A DNA stretch of 27,858 nucleotides from VBCK01 sp035511515 (GCA_035511515.1 DATKFG010000032.1:1-27858); one strand, 5' to 3'. Shown: positions 7,407-15,416, numbered from the stretch's first letter. Made by a program: numbers and translations. The notes: generated by a model from the letters alone, not told the origin.

Positions 7407-7616
7407 ATGCAAGCAGCGATTACGCTGACCCGGGAAAGGGAATTACAACTGCTCGAACAAGCGGTGGTGCGGGCCGAAAACGAAGGCCTGCAGGTGCTGC
7501 TGCGCGATCCGGAATCGCGCGTGTTGTCGTGTGCGTTGTGCGGCGCCGAAAGCGATCATCCGACGATGATCCGTCACGTGCCCGGATGTTCCTATTCAGC
7601 ACCGAAGAGTCCTTAG
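7407..7616 (+). CDS. Small hypothetical protein with putative zinc site
   Basis: 69 residues, not recognised. The N-terminal half (1-36) is a charged, probably helical stretch (LTRERELQLLEQAVVRAENEGLQVLL). The C-terminal half carries C42-x2-C45, H51, H57 and C61 (in CALCGAESDHP...RHVPGC), spaced like a small zinc-binding site. The start is set by a strong Shine-Dalgarno at 7389-7396. The gene is monocistronic, ending just before an intrinsic terminator (7619-7653), and is divergent from ftsK and upstream of trxB on the same strand. Very good translation signals plus a dedicated terminator argue that it is real and expressed. A poor TAAGCT at 7363-7368 with GTGACC at 7339-7344 (18-base spacing) could be its promoter. 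No function can be assigned. Confidence 0.8.
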   Translation: MQAAITLTRERELQLLEQAVVRAENEGLQVLLRDPESRVLSCALCGAESDHPTMIRHVPGCSYSAPKSP

Positions 7617-7618
7617 GA

Positions 7619-7653
7619 AAACGGGGCGGGCCTTCGGGCCCGCTTCCGTTTTT
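7619..7653 (+). terminator. Intrinsic terminator after the small gene
   Basis: Stem GCGGGCC (7626-7632) and GGCCCGC (7637-7643) around a TTCG tetraloop, extended by ACGG (7621-7624) pairing with CCGT (7646-7649), followed by a run of five T (7649-7653). This is a textbook plus-strand rho-independent terminator, separating the small gene from trxB. Confidence 0.93.
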
Positions 7654-7681
7654 GCACCAAATATCCCAAAAACCCCATAAT
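7652..7681 (+). promoter_or_regulatory. Candidate trxB promoter
   Basis: -35 TTGCAC (7652-7657), 18-base spacer, -10 CATAAT (7676-7681), directly after the preceding terminator and about 60 bases before the trxB ATG. The -10 matches consensus at five of six positions and the -35 at three. Confidence 0.5.
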
Positions 7682-7741
7682 CGCGGCAGGTGCGCGACCT
7701 TTCCCGCGCCCCCATATTGGCTCTAACGAGGCCTGCTGACG

Positions 7742-8746
7742 ATGACCCACGTTAAGACTTCCGCCAAGCACTCGCGCGTGCTGATCCTGGGCTCCGGTCC
7801 GGCCGGCTATACGGCGGCCGTTTACGCCGCGCGCGCCAACCTCGCCCCCCGCCTGATCACCGGGCTGGCGCAGGGCGGGCAGCTGACGACCACGACCGAC
7901 GTGGATAACTGGCCCGCCGATGCCGACGGGGTACAGGGCCCGGAGCTGATGGAGCGGTTCCTGAGGCACGCGCTGCGCTTCCAGACCGACGTCGTGGTGG
8001 ACCAGATCCACGAAGTCGAGCTGCACCGGCGCCCGTTCCACCTGATCGGCGATATCGGCGCGTACACGAGCGATGCGCTGATCATCGCCACCGGCGCTTC
8101 GGCCAAGTACCTGGGGCTGGCGTCGGAGCAGGCGTTCATGGGGCGCGGCGTGTCGGGCTGCGCCACCTGCGACGGGTTCTTCTTCCGCGGGCAGGACGTG
8201 TGCGTCGTTGGGGGCGGCAACACCGCCGTGGAGGAGGCGCTGTACCTGACCAATATCGCCAACCGGGTACACGTGATTCACCGGCGCGACCGCTTCCGCG
8301 CCGAGCCGATCCTGCTCGACAAGCTGATGGCGCGCGCGGCCGAAGGCAAAGTGATGCTGCACCTGTGGCACGTGCTGGACGAGGTGCTGGGCGACGACAA
8401 CGGCGTCACGGGTGTGCGCATCCGCAACGCCCACAGCGGCGAGGCCGCTCGCATCGACGTGCAGGGTTGCTTCATCGCGATCGGCCACCAGCCCAATACG
8501 GAGATCTTCGCCGGTCAACTCGACATGGAAGGCGGCTACATCCGCACGCGTGGCGGCTCGGCCGGCATGGCGACGATGACCAGCGTGCCCGGGGTGTTCG
8601 CCGCCGGCGATGTGCAGGACTCCATTTACCGGCAGGCAGTCACCTCGGCCGGCAGCGGCTGCATGGCGGCGCTGGATGCGCAGCGCTGGCTCGAGGCCGA
8701 AGCGCCGGCCCACGCGTTCAGACCCGCCGCGCTGGCGGCCGGATAG
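7742..8746 (+). CDS. trxB: Thioredoxin reductase
   Basis: Cytosolic flavoprotein that uses NADPH to reduce thioredoxin. 334 residues, slightly longer than the roughly 320 of E. coli, with a short N-terminal extension and an Ala/Pro-rich tail. Visible: FAD-binding GSGPAG (17-22), redox-active CATC (140-143) in GVSGCATCDGFFF, NADPH-binding GGGNTA (157-162) with HRRDRFRAEPILLDK, and the FAD-closing GVFAAGDVQD motif. ATG at 7742 with a modest GAGG further upstream. The Smr-domain gene begins five bases after its stop, so the two form a small operon. The trxB / ftsK-lolA neighbourhood is common in betaproteobacteria. Confidence 0.97.
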   Translation: MTHVKTSAKHSRVLILGSGPAGYTAAVYAARANLAPRLITGLAQGGQLTTTTDVDNWPADADGVQGPELMERFLRHALRFQTDVVVDQIHEVELHRRPFHLIGDIGAYTSDALIIATGASAKYLGLASEQAFMGRGVSGCATCDGFFFRGQDVCVVGGGNTAVEEALYLTNIANRVHVIHRRDRFRAEPILLDKLMARAAEGKVMLHLWHVLDEVLGDDNGVTGVRIRNAHSGEAARIDVQGCFIAIGHQPNTEIFAGQLDMEGGYIRTRGGSAGMATMTSVPGVFAAGDVQDSIYRQAVTSAGSGCMAALDAQRWLEAEAPAHAFRPAALAAG

Positions 8747-8751
8747 CTCCG

Positions 8752-9402
8752 ATGAAGCGGGCGGCGCCGCCGCGCGCCGGGCCCCTGAAGAGCCTGGCCG
8801 AGCTGCGCTCGGTGCGGATCGCGCAGGCGCGCGGCAACGCGGCGCCGCGCCGCAGCCCGGCCGAGCAGCCGCCGCGGCAGCCGGCCGCAGAATTCCTCGA
8901 GGCGGTGCGAGACGTCACGCCCCTTGCCCGGCCGCGCCCGGTTCCGGTCCTGGCGCGCGTGCGGCCGCAGCCGGTGCAGCGCGAGCGCGACAACCGGGCC
9001 GTGTTGGACGAGTCGCTCGCCGATGCGATCGGCATCGAAAGCCTGCTCGATACCGACGAGTCGCTGTCGTACCGCCGCACCGGCATCAGCGCCGACACGC
9101 TGCGCAAGCTGCGGCGCGGCTTCTGGGTGGTGCAGGCCGAGCTCGACCTGCATGGCCACCGCGTCACCGAGGCGCATCACGCGCTCAGCGCGTTTCTGCG
9201 CGACGCGATGCATCAAGGGCGCCGCTGCGTGCGGATCGTGCACGGCAAGGGACGCGGCTCGCGCGACGGCGTCCCGGTGCTCAAAGGCAAGGTGCGCGGC
9301 TGGCTGGCCCGGCGCAACGACGTGATCGCGTTCTGCCAGGCACGCCCGCCCGACGGCGGCGCCGGTGCGCTGCTGGTGCTGCTGAAACCGTCGACCGACT
9401 GA
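8752..9402 (+). CDS. Smr (small MutS-related) domain protein
   Basis: 216 residues. The C-terminal half (about 133-213) is an Smr domain: LDLHGHRVTEAHHALSAFL, then VRIVHGKGRGS, matching the LDxHG and HGKG motifs of these RNA/DNA nucleases. The N-terminal half is Pro/Arg/Ala-rich, probably disordered, and carries the DTDESLSYRRTGIS element seen just before Smr in proteobacterial YfcN/YdaL-type proteins. The ATG at 8752 is five bases after the trxB stop; the open frame upstream is inside trxB and is not used. SmrA and SmrB of enteric bacteria cut nucleic acid, SmrB at collided ribosomes. Which type this is cannot be told from the sequence. Confidence 0.9.
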   Translation: MKRAAPPRAGPLKSLAELRSVRIAQARGNAAPRRSPAEQPPRQPAAEFLEAVRDVTPLARPRPVPVLARVRPQPVQRERDNRAVLDESLADAIGIESLLDTDESLSYRRTGISADTLRKLRRGFWVVQAELDLHGHRVTEAHHALSAFLRDAMHQGRRCVRIVHGKGRGSRDGVPVLKGKVRGWLARRNDVIAFCQARPPDGGAGALLVLLKPSTD

Positions 9403-9410
9403 GATGTTCT

Positions 9411-9434
9411 CCCTCTGCCGCTTGCGGGAGAGGG
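9411..9434. repeat. Nested-arm palindrome between converging genes
   Basis: Outer arms CCCTC (9411-9415) and GAGGG (9430-9434), inner arms CCGC (9418-9421) and GCGG (9424-9427), two-base internal loops and a two-base apical loop. It lies between the ends of the Smr gene and glnB, where it may end both transcripts. It has the same plan as 853-879, and a GGGGTGAGGG tail follows it, mirroring the CCCTCACCCC before the 853 copy. Confidence 0.65.
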
Positions 9435-9448
9435 GCGGGGTGAGGGTA

Positions 9449-9787
9449 CTAAACCGCCGCTTCGTCCGTCTCGCCCGTGCGGATCCGCACGACGTGCTCG
9501 ACCGGACGCACGAAAATCTTGCCGTCACCGATCTTGCCGGTGCGCGCCGCGCGCGTGATCGCGTCGATCGAGCGTTCAACGAGCGCGTCCGGCACCACGG
9601 CCTCGATCTTGATCTTGGGCAGGAAGTCGACCACGTACTCGGCGCCGCGATACAGCTCCGTGTGACCCTTCTGGCGTCCGAAGCCCTTGACGTCGGTGAC
9701 GGTCAGGCCGGTGACACCCACATCGGCCAGTGCCTCCCGGACCTCGTCCAGTTTGAACGGCTTGATGATCGCGGTGATCTGTTTCAC
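9449..9787 (-). CDS. glnB: Nitrogen regulatory protein PII
   Basis: 112 residues, the standard PII size: a trimeric sensor of 2-oxoglutarate, ATP/ADP and, through uridylylation, glutamine. The T-loop shows the uridylylated Tyr51 in GHTELYRGAEYVVDFLPK. The B-loop is TRAARTGKIGDGKIFV and the C-loop region is VVRIRTGE. The start is a GTG at 9787 sharing GTGA with the nadE stop, with GGGAGA just upstream. It is therefore translated from the nadE message; whether it also has its own promoter is not visible. No amtB lies nearby in this window, which favours GlnB over GlnK, though paralogues cannot be separated with certainty. Confidence 0.95.
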   Translation of the reverse strand: MKQITAIIKPFKLDEVREALADVGVTGLTVTDVKGFGRQKGHTELYRGAEYVVDFLPKIKIEAVVPDALVERSIDAITRAARTGKIGDGKIFVRPVEHVVRIRTGETDEAAV

Positions 9788-11472
9788 GTTGCTCTCCCGG
9801 CCAATGCGGCGATTCTACTGTCCTGCGGTTGAGCCGGACAAGAATTCATCTCCGGTTCCAGGAAGCGGTTCGTGATCGGGTAACGCCAGTCGCGCCCGAA
9901 CGCGCGATGCGTGATGCGGATACCCACCGGCGACTGGCGCCGCTTGTACTCGCTGGCGTGGATCATCGCCACCACCCGGCGCACCTCGGGTTCGGGCAGC
10001 CCGGCCTGCAGCATCTGCTCGATGGTGGCGCCCTCCTCCATGTACAACTCGATGATCGCGTCGAGCGTTTCGTATGGCGGAAGCGTGTCCTGGTCGGTCT
10101 GGTTGGCCCGCAGCTCGGCGCTGGGCGGGCGCAACAGGATGCGCTCGGGAATCACGGGCGAGAGGGTGTTGCGATAGCGCGCGACCGAGTAAACGAGCGT
10201 CTTGAGCAGGTCCTTGATGACGGCGAAGCCGCCCGCCATGTCGCCGTACAGTGTGCAGTAGCCCACCGCGATCTCGCTCTTGTTGCCGGTGGTCAGCACG
10301 ATCGATCCGCTCTTGTTGGACAGGGCCATCAGCAGCATGCCGCGGATCCGGGCCTGGATGTTCTCTTCGGTCGCGTCCCACGCAAGGCCCCGGAACGGCC
10401 GCGCCAGCACCGCCAGCACCTCGTCGAAGATCGGCTTGATCGGCAGCTCTTCGTAGGCCACCCCCAGGTTGCGCGCGAGCTGGCGGGCGTCCTGCTGCGA
10501 CATATCGGCCGTGAACTGCGACGGCATCATCACCGCGCGCACCTTTTCGGGGCCCAGCGCATCGCACGCCACGGCCAGAGTCAGCGCCGAGTCCACGCCC
10601 CCGCTCACCCCGATGATGGCGCCGGGAAAGTCGTTCTTGCCCACGTAGTCGCGCACGCCCACCTTCAGCGCCGAGTACGCCTGCGCCTCGATCGGCGCCA
10701 ACGCCGGGCAGGTCTGCGCTCGGGGCACGGCTCCGTCGAAGTCGACCAGCAGCAGGTGCTCTTCGAACTGCGGGGCGCAGCACGCCAGGTTGCCGCTCGC
10801 ATCCAGCACGAACGAGGCCCCGTCGAACACCAGTTCGTCCTGGCCGCCCACCAGGTTGGCGTACACCAGCGCCAGGCCGTTGCCGCACACGTGCGTGCGC
10901 GTCACCTGCAGGCGCGCGTCCTGCTTGCTCACGTGAAACGGCGACGCGTTGGGCACCAGCAGCACCTCGGCCCCCGAGGCCCGCGCGCATTCCGGCGCGT
11001 AGGAAAACCAGGTGTCCTCGCAGATGTTCACGCCGAAGTGGGTGCCCCGCACTTCGAACACGAACGGCCGGTTGTCCGGCGTGAAGTAGCGCTGTTCGTC
11101 GAACACGTCGTAATTGGGCAGGTCGTGCTTGTAGTAGGTGCCCAGCACCACTCCCTGCCGCAGCAGCGAGGCCGCGTTGAAGCGCTGGCCCTCGCGCGCC
11201 AGCGGATGGCCCACCAGCACGTGCAGGTCGCGCAAGTGCGCCAGCTCGGCCGCCAGGCGCATCAACGCGCTGTCGCAAGCCTCGTAGAATGAGCGGCGCA
11301 GCAGCAGGTCCTCTGGCGGATAGCCCGACAGCGCCAGTTCGGGAGTGACGAGCACGTCTACGCCGGCGCCGGCCGCGCGGCCGGCGAACTCGACGATCCT
11401 GCGGACATTGCCCTGCAGATCGCCCACGGTGCAATTAATCTGAGCGACCGCGACTCGAACGTGCGAAATCAT
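9784..11472 (-). CDS. nadE: Glutamine-dependent NAD+ synthetase
   Basis: Final step of NAD synthesis: deamido-NAD plus ATP and glutamine-derived ammonia. 562 residues in two domains. The N-terminal nitrilase-type glutaminase (1-265) has catalytic Glu45 (TPELALSGYPPEDLL), Lys115 (YYKHDLPNYDVFDE) and Cys151 (GVNICEDTWF). The C-terminal synthetase has the ATP loop GVSGGVDS (288-295), then LTTGNKSEIAVGYCTLYGD and the C-terminal KRRQSPVGIRITHRAFGRDWRYPITN block. The ATG at 11472 is chosen because MISHVRVAVAQINCTVGDL matches the family N-terminus; the frame stays open upstream. GATAAT at 11506-11501 may be its -10. Its start region overlaps the divergent gene's annotated start. Its stop is fused to glnB by GTGA. 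Confidence 0.97.
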   Translation of the reverse strand: MISHVRVAVAQINCTVGDLQGNVRRIVEFAGRAAGAGVDVLVTPELALSGYPPEDLLLRRSFYEACDSALMRLAAELAHLRDLHVLVGHPLAREGQRFNAASLLRQGVVLGTYYKHDLPNYDVFDEQRYFTPDNRPFVFEVRGTHFGVNICEDTWFSYAPECARASGAEVLLVPNASPFHVSKQDARLQVTRTHVCGNGLALVYANLVGGQDELVFDGASFVLDASGNLACCAPQFEEHLLLVDFDGAVPRAQTCPALAPIEAQAYSALKVGVRDYVGKNDFPGAIIGVSGGVDSALTLAVACDALGPEKVRAVMMPSQFTADMSQQDARQLARNLGVAYEELPIKPIFDEVLAVLARPFRGLAWDATEENIQARIRGMLLMALSNKSGSIVLTTGNKSEIAVGYCTLYGDMAGGFAVIKDLLKTLVYSVARYRNTLSPVIPERILLRPPSAELRANQTDQDTLPPYETLDAIIELYMEEGATIEQMLQAGLPEPEVRRVVAMIHASEYKRRQSPVGIRITHRAFGRDWRYPITNRFLEPEMNSCPAQPQDSRIAALAGRAT

Positions 11473-12690
11473 TCGATCGGACCGTTGAAGCGGCATCTTC
11501 ATTATCGCACGCAGCTGATCGACGATCTGACCCGGATCGGCGGCGCTGCCTGGAACGCGCTGCACGCGGCCGACGCGGATGCGACGCCGTTCCTGCGCTA
11601 TGAATTCCTGCACGCGCTGCACGCAAGCGGTTGTGCCAGCCCGCGCACCGGCTGGACGCCGTCGTTTCTGGCGCTGTCCGATGCGCAGGGCCTGGCCGCG
11701 GCCGTGCCGCTGTACCGCAAGGACCACTCGTTCGGCGAATACGTGTTCGACTGGGCCTGGGCCCAGGCTCATGAAGAGCGCGGGCTGGCGTACTACCCGA
11801 AGTGGCTGGCGGCGGTGCCGTTCACGCCGGCCCCCGGCAGCCGGCTGCTCGCGCGCGACGCACAGGCGCGGGCCGAGCTCACCGGATGCCTGCTCGAGCT
11901 GGTGCGGGACTCCAATCTGAGCTCGCTGCACGTGCTACTGGCGCCGCCCGCGCAGATCGAGGCGCTCGCCGCTGCCGGCCTGCTGGTTCAGCGCGGTGTG
12001 CAGTTTCACTGGTGCAACGCCGGCTATCGCGATTTCGAGCAGTTCCTGGCCGCGCTGAGCCAGGACAAGCGCAAGAAGATCCGGGCCGAGCGCCGCAAGG
12101 TGCGCGAGGCCGGAATCGAACTGGAACGCCGCGTCGGTGCCGAGATTCGCGAGGACGACTGGCGCTTTTTCCACCGCTGCTACCGGCTGACCTACGCGCA
12201 GCATCAATCGACCCCGTACCTGAGCCTGGCCTTCTTCCTGCAGCTGGCCCGCGCGATGCCGGACAACCTGCTGCTGGTGCTGGCGCACCGGGACGGCGCG
12301 CCGGTTGCGAGCGCGTTCGGGTTGTTCGATCCGCGCGCCGGCTCCAGCACGCTGTACGGGCGCTACTGGGGCGCGACCGAATTCGTCTCGTGCCTGCACT
12401 TCGAGTGCTGCTACTACCAGATGATCGAGTTCGCGATCGAACGGGGGCTCGCGGTGTTCGAAGGCGGCGCGCAGGGCGCGCACAAGGTGGCGCGCGGATT
12501 GGATCCGGTGCCGACGCATTCGGCGCACTGGATCGCTGATCCGGCGCTGCGGCGCGCGATCGCCGCCGCACTGCTGCGCCAGTCACATCACGTGAACCGC
12601 GCGATCGACGAGCTCAGCGAGCGCACGGCGTTCAAGGCCGAGCAGACGTCGCTGGCCAGCCTTCAACGCGCACAGGCCGAGCGCCGCTGA
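11461..12690 (+). CDS. DUF482 / FemAB-like GNAT-fold protein
   Basis: 409 residues of the family annotated as peptidoglycan biosynthesis/DUF482 (PF04339), GNAT-fold proteins of unproven function related to FemAB aminoacyl transferases. Recognised by the N-terminal block PFLRYEFLHALHASGC...TGW, then AAVPLYRKDHSFGEYVFDWAW, YYPKWLAAVPFTP, and the later DKRKKIRAERRKV, TPYLSLAFF and GRYWGATEFVSCLHFECCYYQ. A terminal GAQGAHKVARGLDP is typical. The GTG at 11461 would overlap the divergent nadE start by 12 bases and has no Shine-Dalgarno; the TTG at 11485 is an alternative that avoids the overlap. The 3' end overlaps cysC tail-to-tail by 28 bases. Substrate unknown. Confidence 0.85.
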   Translation: MRNHSIGPLKRHLHYRTQLIDDLTRIGGAAWNALHAADADATPFLRYEFLHALHASGCASPRTGWTPSFLALSDAQGLAAAVPLYRKDHSFGEYVFDWAWAQAHEERGLAYYPKWLAAVPFTPAPGSRLLARDAQARAELTGCLLELVRDSNLSSLHVLLAPPAQIEALAAAGLLVQRGVQFHWCNAGYRDFEQFLAALSQDKRKKIRAERRKVREAGIELERRVGAEIREDDWRFFHRCYRLTYAQHQSTPYLSLAFFLQLARAMPDNLLLVLAHRDGAPVASAFGLFDPRAGSSTLYGRYWGATEFVSCLHFECCYYQMIEFAIERGLAVFEGGAQGAHKVARGLDPVPTHSAHWIADPALRRAIAAALLRQSHHVNRAIDELSERTAFKAEQTSLASLQRAQAERR

Positions 12691-13319
12691 GCGTTGCCCT
12701 GGCCGGATATCCTCCCGGCGCCGGTCAGCCAGCTCAGGATCTGCTCGGCGCACGCGTCCACGTCGGCGGTGTCCGTGCGCAGGTGCAGGTCCGGCTTGTC
12801 GGGGGGCTCGTAAGGGCTGTCGATCCCGGTCATCCCCGTGAGCTCGCCGCGCCGCGCCTTTGCGTACAGCCCCTTCGGGTCGCGCCCCTCGCACACGGCG
12901 AGCGGCGCATCGACGAATACTTCGCAGAAGCGCCTCGGCTCGAAGCGCGAGCGTGCAAATGCACGGTCGATGCGAAACGGACTGATCAGCGACACGATCG
13001 CGATCAAGCCCGCGTCCACCATCAGGCGGGCCACCTCGGCCGTGCGCCGCAGGTTCTCGGACCGATCGGCATCGGTGAAGCCCAGGTCGCGGTTCAAGCC
13101 CCGCCGCAGCAGGTCCCCGTCCAGGCTGTAGCAGAGCAGCCCCTGGGCGTGCAGGCGCATGGATAGCGCGCCGGAGATCGTCGACTTGCCCGATCCCGAA
13201 AAACCCGTCATCCACAGGCACGCCGCACTGGCGCCCGCGGTGCCGGCCAAGCTCGCATTTGTGTCGGCTTCAAATGCGCGGAAGCGCTCGTAGCCGTTGC
13301 CGTCGACCGCACCAACCAA
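12663..13319 (-). CDS. cysC: Adenylylsulfate (APS) kinase
   Basis: Phosphorylates APS to PAPS. 218 residues, the usual size. Visible: P-loop GFSGSGKST (39-47), SLDGDLLRRGLNRDLGF with the DGD motif (67-69), DRSENLRRTAEVARLM, and ISPFR with the family's Ser110 just before it. GLYAKARRGELTGMTGIDSPYE is the substrate-binding C-terminal signature. The start is TTG at 13319, supported by GGGAGGGAA about nine bases upstream; no ATG or GTG lies near. No cysN/cysD sulfurylase lies in the window, so it is a stand-alone kinase here, and the PAPS could feed sulfate reduction or sulfation. Its stop overlaps the converging DUF482 gene. A TATACT about 30 bases upstream of the start may be its -10. Confidence 0.95.
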   Translation of the reverse strand: MVGAVDGNGYERFRAFEADTNASLAGTAGASAACLWMTGFSGSGKSTISGALSMRLHAQGLLCYSLDGDLLRRGLNRDLGFTDADRSENLRRTAEVARLMVDAGLIAIVSLISPFRIDRAFARSRFEPRRFCEVFVDAPLAVCEGRDPKGLYAKARRGELTGMTGIDSPYEPPDKPDLHLRTDTADVDACAEQILSWLTGAGRISGQGNAQRRSACAR

Positions 13320-13404
13320 GGTCCGATTCCCTCCCGATTTTTCGAAGAAAAGTATATGGAGCCAATGTTAATGCGCTTTAATAAACCACTTTTTTTCGGG
13401 ATCG

Positions 13405-13423
13405 AAAAATAGGATTTTTCCTA
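13405..13423 (-). terminator. Weak AT-rich intrinsic terminator candidate
   Basis: On the minus strand, TAGGA and TCCTA pair around AAAA (13423-13410) and are followed by TTTTT (13409-13405). It lies after the lipoprotein gene and before cysC, in the most AT-rich stretch of the window. The five-pair stem is weak. A second hairpin TTTTTCG/CGAAAAA (13392-13409) overlaps it. Confidence 0.35.
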
Positions 13424-13535
13424 CAGCGATCGTGCCGTTCGACCAATTCCGCAATGGGAAACGTCGGCCGAAGACTGCGGCGTCATTCGACGGAGCAGCG
13501 ATTGTCTCCGTGACACACCGGATTAACAGCGCGGG

Positions 13536-15416
13536 CTACTGCAGATTCTGCGTCAGCCGGATCGGGCCGATGGTCGACCCCGGCAGGAACGATTCGATGT
13601 CCGCCGCGCCCGCCGATTGCGCGGTGCTGCCGTCCAGCTCGAGCAGCACCGGCAGGCCGCTTTGCAGCGGGGCGTCGACCGGGGCCGCAATGCCAGGTTC
13701 GCCAAAGAAATAGCCGAAATCGACCCACTGCAGGGCCGTGGCGCTGTTGGCCGGAGGATTGCTCAATTGCGCCTGCAGCTGCGGCAACTGGCCGGCTTGC
13801 GCAACGCTGCCTTTGCTGTCCACGCTGATCAGCATCGCATGGGCGTAGGCGAGCGCCTGATCGGCGGCCTGGCAGAAACTCGCGCTGCTGGCCAGGAGCA
13901 CCGATCCGTAGGCCGGCGTCGCCGTGGTCGAAACGGCGCTTGGATAGATCGGACGGATCATCACGGCGCAGCTTCCGGTGGCGGCGGAGAACGCCACCGG
14001 GGCCGATACGCCGCCGCTGCTGAACGTGGCCGAGTACACCTGGCGGGGCGCAGTGGCGCCGCCGCTGCTGTCATCGAGCGTGTAGTACACCGACTCGCCC
14101 ACCACCGCGGGCGGCACGGTATCGAGCTGTTGCGAGGCGTTCAGGCTCACCACGCTCAGGGGCGATGTGCTGTTGCTGGCGCTTTTGGGAGTCGCCTTGA
14201 TGCCAGGCTGGCCAGCTACCGCATAGACCAGGTATCCGGTGCTGGCGGTCAGGCCCACCAGCTGGATGCTGGTGGCAGCGGTTTCCGTCACGACCGTCGT
14301 TGCGGTCGGCGCCACCGCGCTGGTGTTGATCCTGACGATGCGGGAGGCGCCGCTCGCGTTGTTGACCGCGACGTAGGCCGTGGCGCCATCGCTGTCGAAG
14401 AGCGCCTTGCCGGTCTGCAGAACGTCGGAGGGGCCCGAGGTGGACGTGCCCAGCGTGAACACCAGGCTGGTGGTCGCGGGCGAGGCCAGGCTGATCGCCC
14501 TGACGGCCAAGGCGTCGCGGTACAACCACACACCGCTGGCCACCGCCATGCCCAGGCTCTGAAAATCAGCTGCCCCGGCGACGGCACTGGTGTTGCCGGT
14601 TCCCTGCATGGCCTGCGAGGTGCCGATCGGGCCGACGACGCTCAGCTTCGCATCGGTCCGCTGCAGGGTCGGCGATTTTGTGCCCACGTCGGACGGCAGA
14701 ATGTGCACGAGCTCGATGGCGCCGGTCAGCGCGCCGTTGATGTCGTGGATCGCTTCGACCGGCTCGCTCAGCCCGAGCGCGAGCGGCGCCGTACTGGGCC
14801 CGGCCGTCAGCGGGATCGCAACCGTGTGGTTGTCGAGCGTGTCACAGCTGTTGTCGGCGCCGGCGACGCGCAATGTGACCCACGAGTTCGGCGGCGTCAC
14901 GTAGTCGTTCAGCACCAGCCCCGAACCCTGGCCGGAGGAGCACAGCGCGGACGTGACCGTGGTTGCCGTCGAAAAGAGCGTGCCCGCGGTGGGCAGCTTG
15001 CTGGTGGAGGTGCGGGCCAGATCGAGGACAAACAGGGGCGCGTTGGAACTGGCGCTGGGGGTGGCCAGTTGCGCATAGATCAGGTAGCGCGGCCCCCACT
15101 TGCTCGCCAGGCCGCTGCCGCTCACGGTGGTCCACTGCGAGACGGTGGCCATCGGCGCCCAGGTGCCAGCCGCGGCGACCCGGTTGACGCTGGTGCCGGA
15201 CGGGTCCACCACGACCAGGTCGAAAGAGTCGGCCGCGGCGCCCGAGAAAAAGCCGATCTGCCCGGAGCTGGCGCCCGCAACGTTGGCCTTGCCGCTGATG
15301 TAAAACGGACCTGGCGGCAAACCTGAGTTGCCGCCGCCAAGGCCGGGCCCATCGCAAGCGACGACCGCAGCCGCCAGCAGCGATGCGACGAGCGGGCGGT
15401 AGCGTGGCCGGCGCAT
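13536..15416 (-). CDS. Large secreted lipoprotein, unrecognised
   Basis: 626 residues from the ATG at 15416 (an in-frame TTG at 15437 is possible but leaves a poor signal peptide). The N-terminus MRRPRYRPLVASLLAAAVVAC is a lipoprotein signal with lipobox VVAC and lipidated Cys21, followed by a Gly-rich linker (DGPGLGGGNSG), so the protein is membrane-anchored on the periplasmic or outer side. The mature part is rich in Ser, Thr, Ala, Gly and Val with recurring short beta-strand-like segments (for example SIQLVGLTASTGYLVYAVAG, ESVYYTLDDSSGG, AYVAVNNASGASRIVRINTS), suggesting a beta-propeller or repeated beta-domain; no blade repeat is regular enough to count. Only a few Cys follow the lipobox. 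It is separated from ppa upstream and may share a transcript with cysC downstream. I do not recognise the family. Confidence 0.85.
   Translation of the reverse strand: MRRPRYRPLVASLLAAAVVACDGPGLGGGNSGLPPGPFYISGKANVAGASSGQIGFFSGAAADSFDLVVVDPSGTSVNRVAAAGTWAPMATVSQWTTVSGSGLASKWGPRYLIYAQLATPSASSNAPLFVLDLARTSTSKLPTAGTLFSTATTVTSALCSSGQGSGLVLNDYVTPPNSWVTLRVAGADNSCDTLDNHTVAIPLTAGPSTAPLALGLSEPVEAIHDINGALTGAIELVHILPSDVGTKSPTLQRTDAKLSVVGPIGTSQAMQGTGNTSAVAGAADFQSLGMAVASGVWLYRDALAVRAISLASPATTSLVFTLGTSTSGPSDVLQTGKALFDSDGATAYVAVNNASGASRIVRINTSAVAPTATTVVTETAATSIQLVGLTASTGYLVYAVAGQPGIKATPKSASNSTSPLSVVSLNASQQLDTVPPAVVGESVYYTLDDSSGGATAPRQVYSATFSSGGVSAPVAFSAATGSCAVMIRPIYPSAVSTTATPAYGSVLLASSASFCQAADQALAYAHAMLISVDSKGSVAQAGQLPQLQAQLSNPPANSATALQWVDFGYFFGEPGIAAPVDAPLQSGLPVLLELDGSTAQSAGAADIESFLPGSTIGPIRLTQNLQ

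Noticed and set aside
13432..13713. 93-codon plus-strand frame overlapping the lipoprotein gene's end
   Set aside because: No ribosome site or family resemblance, and it is mostly antisense to the lipoprotein gene.
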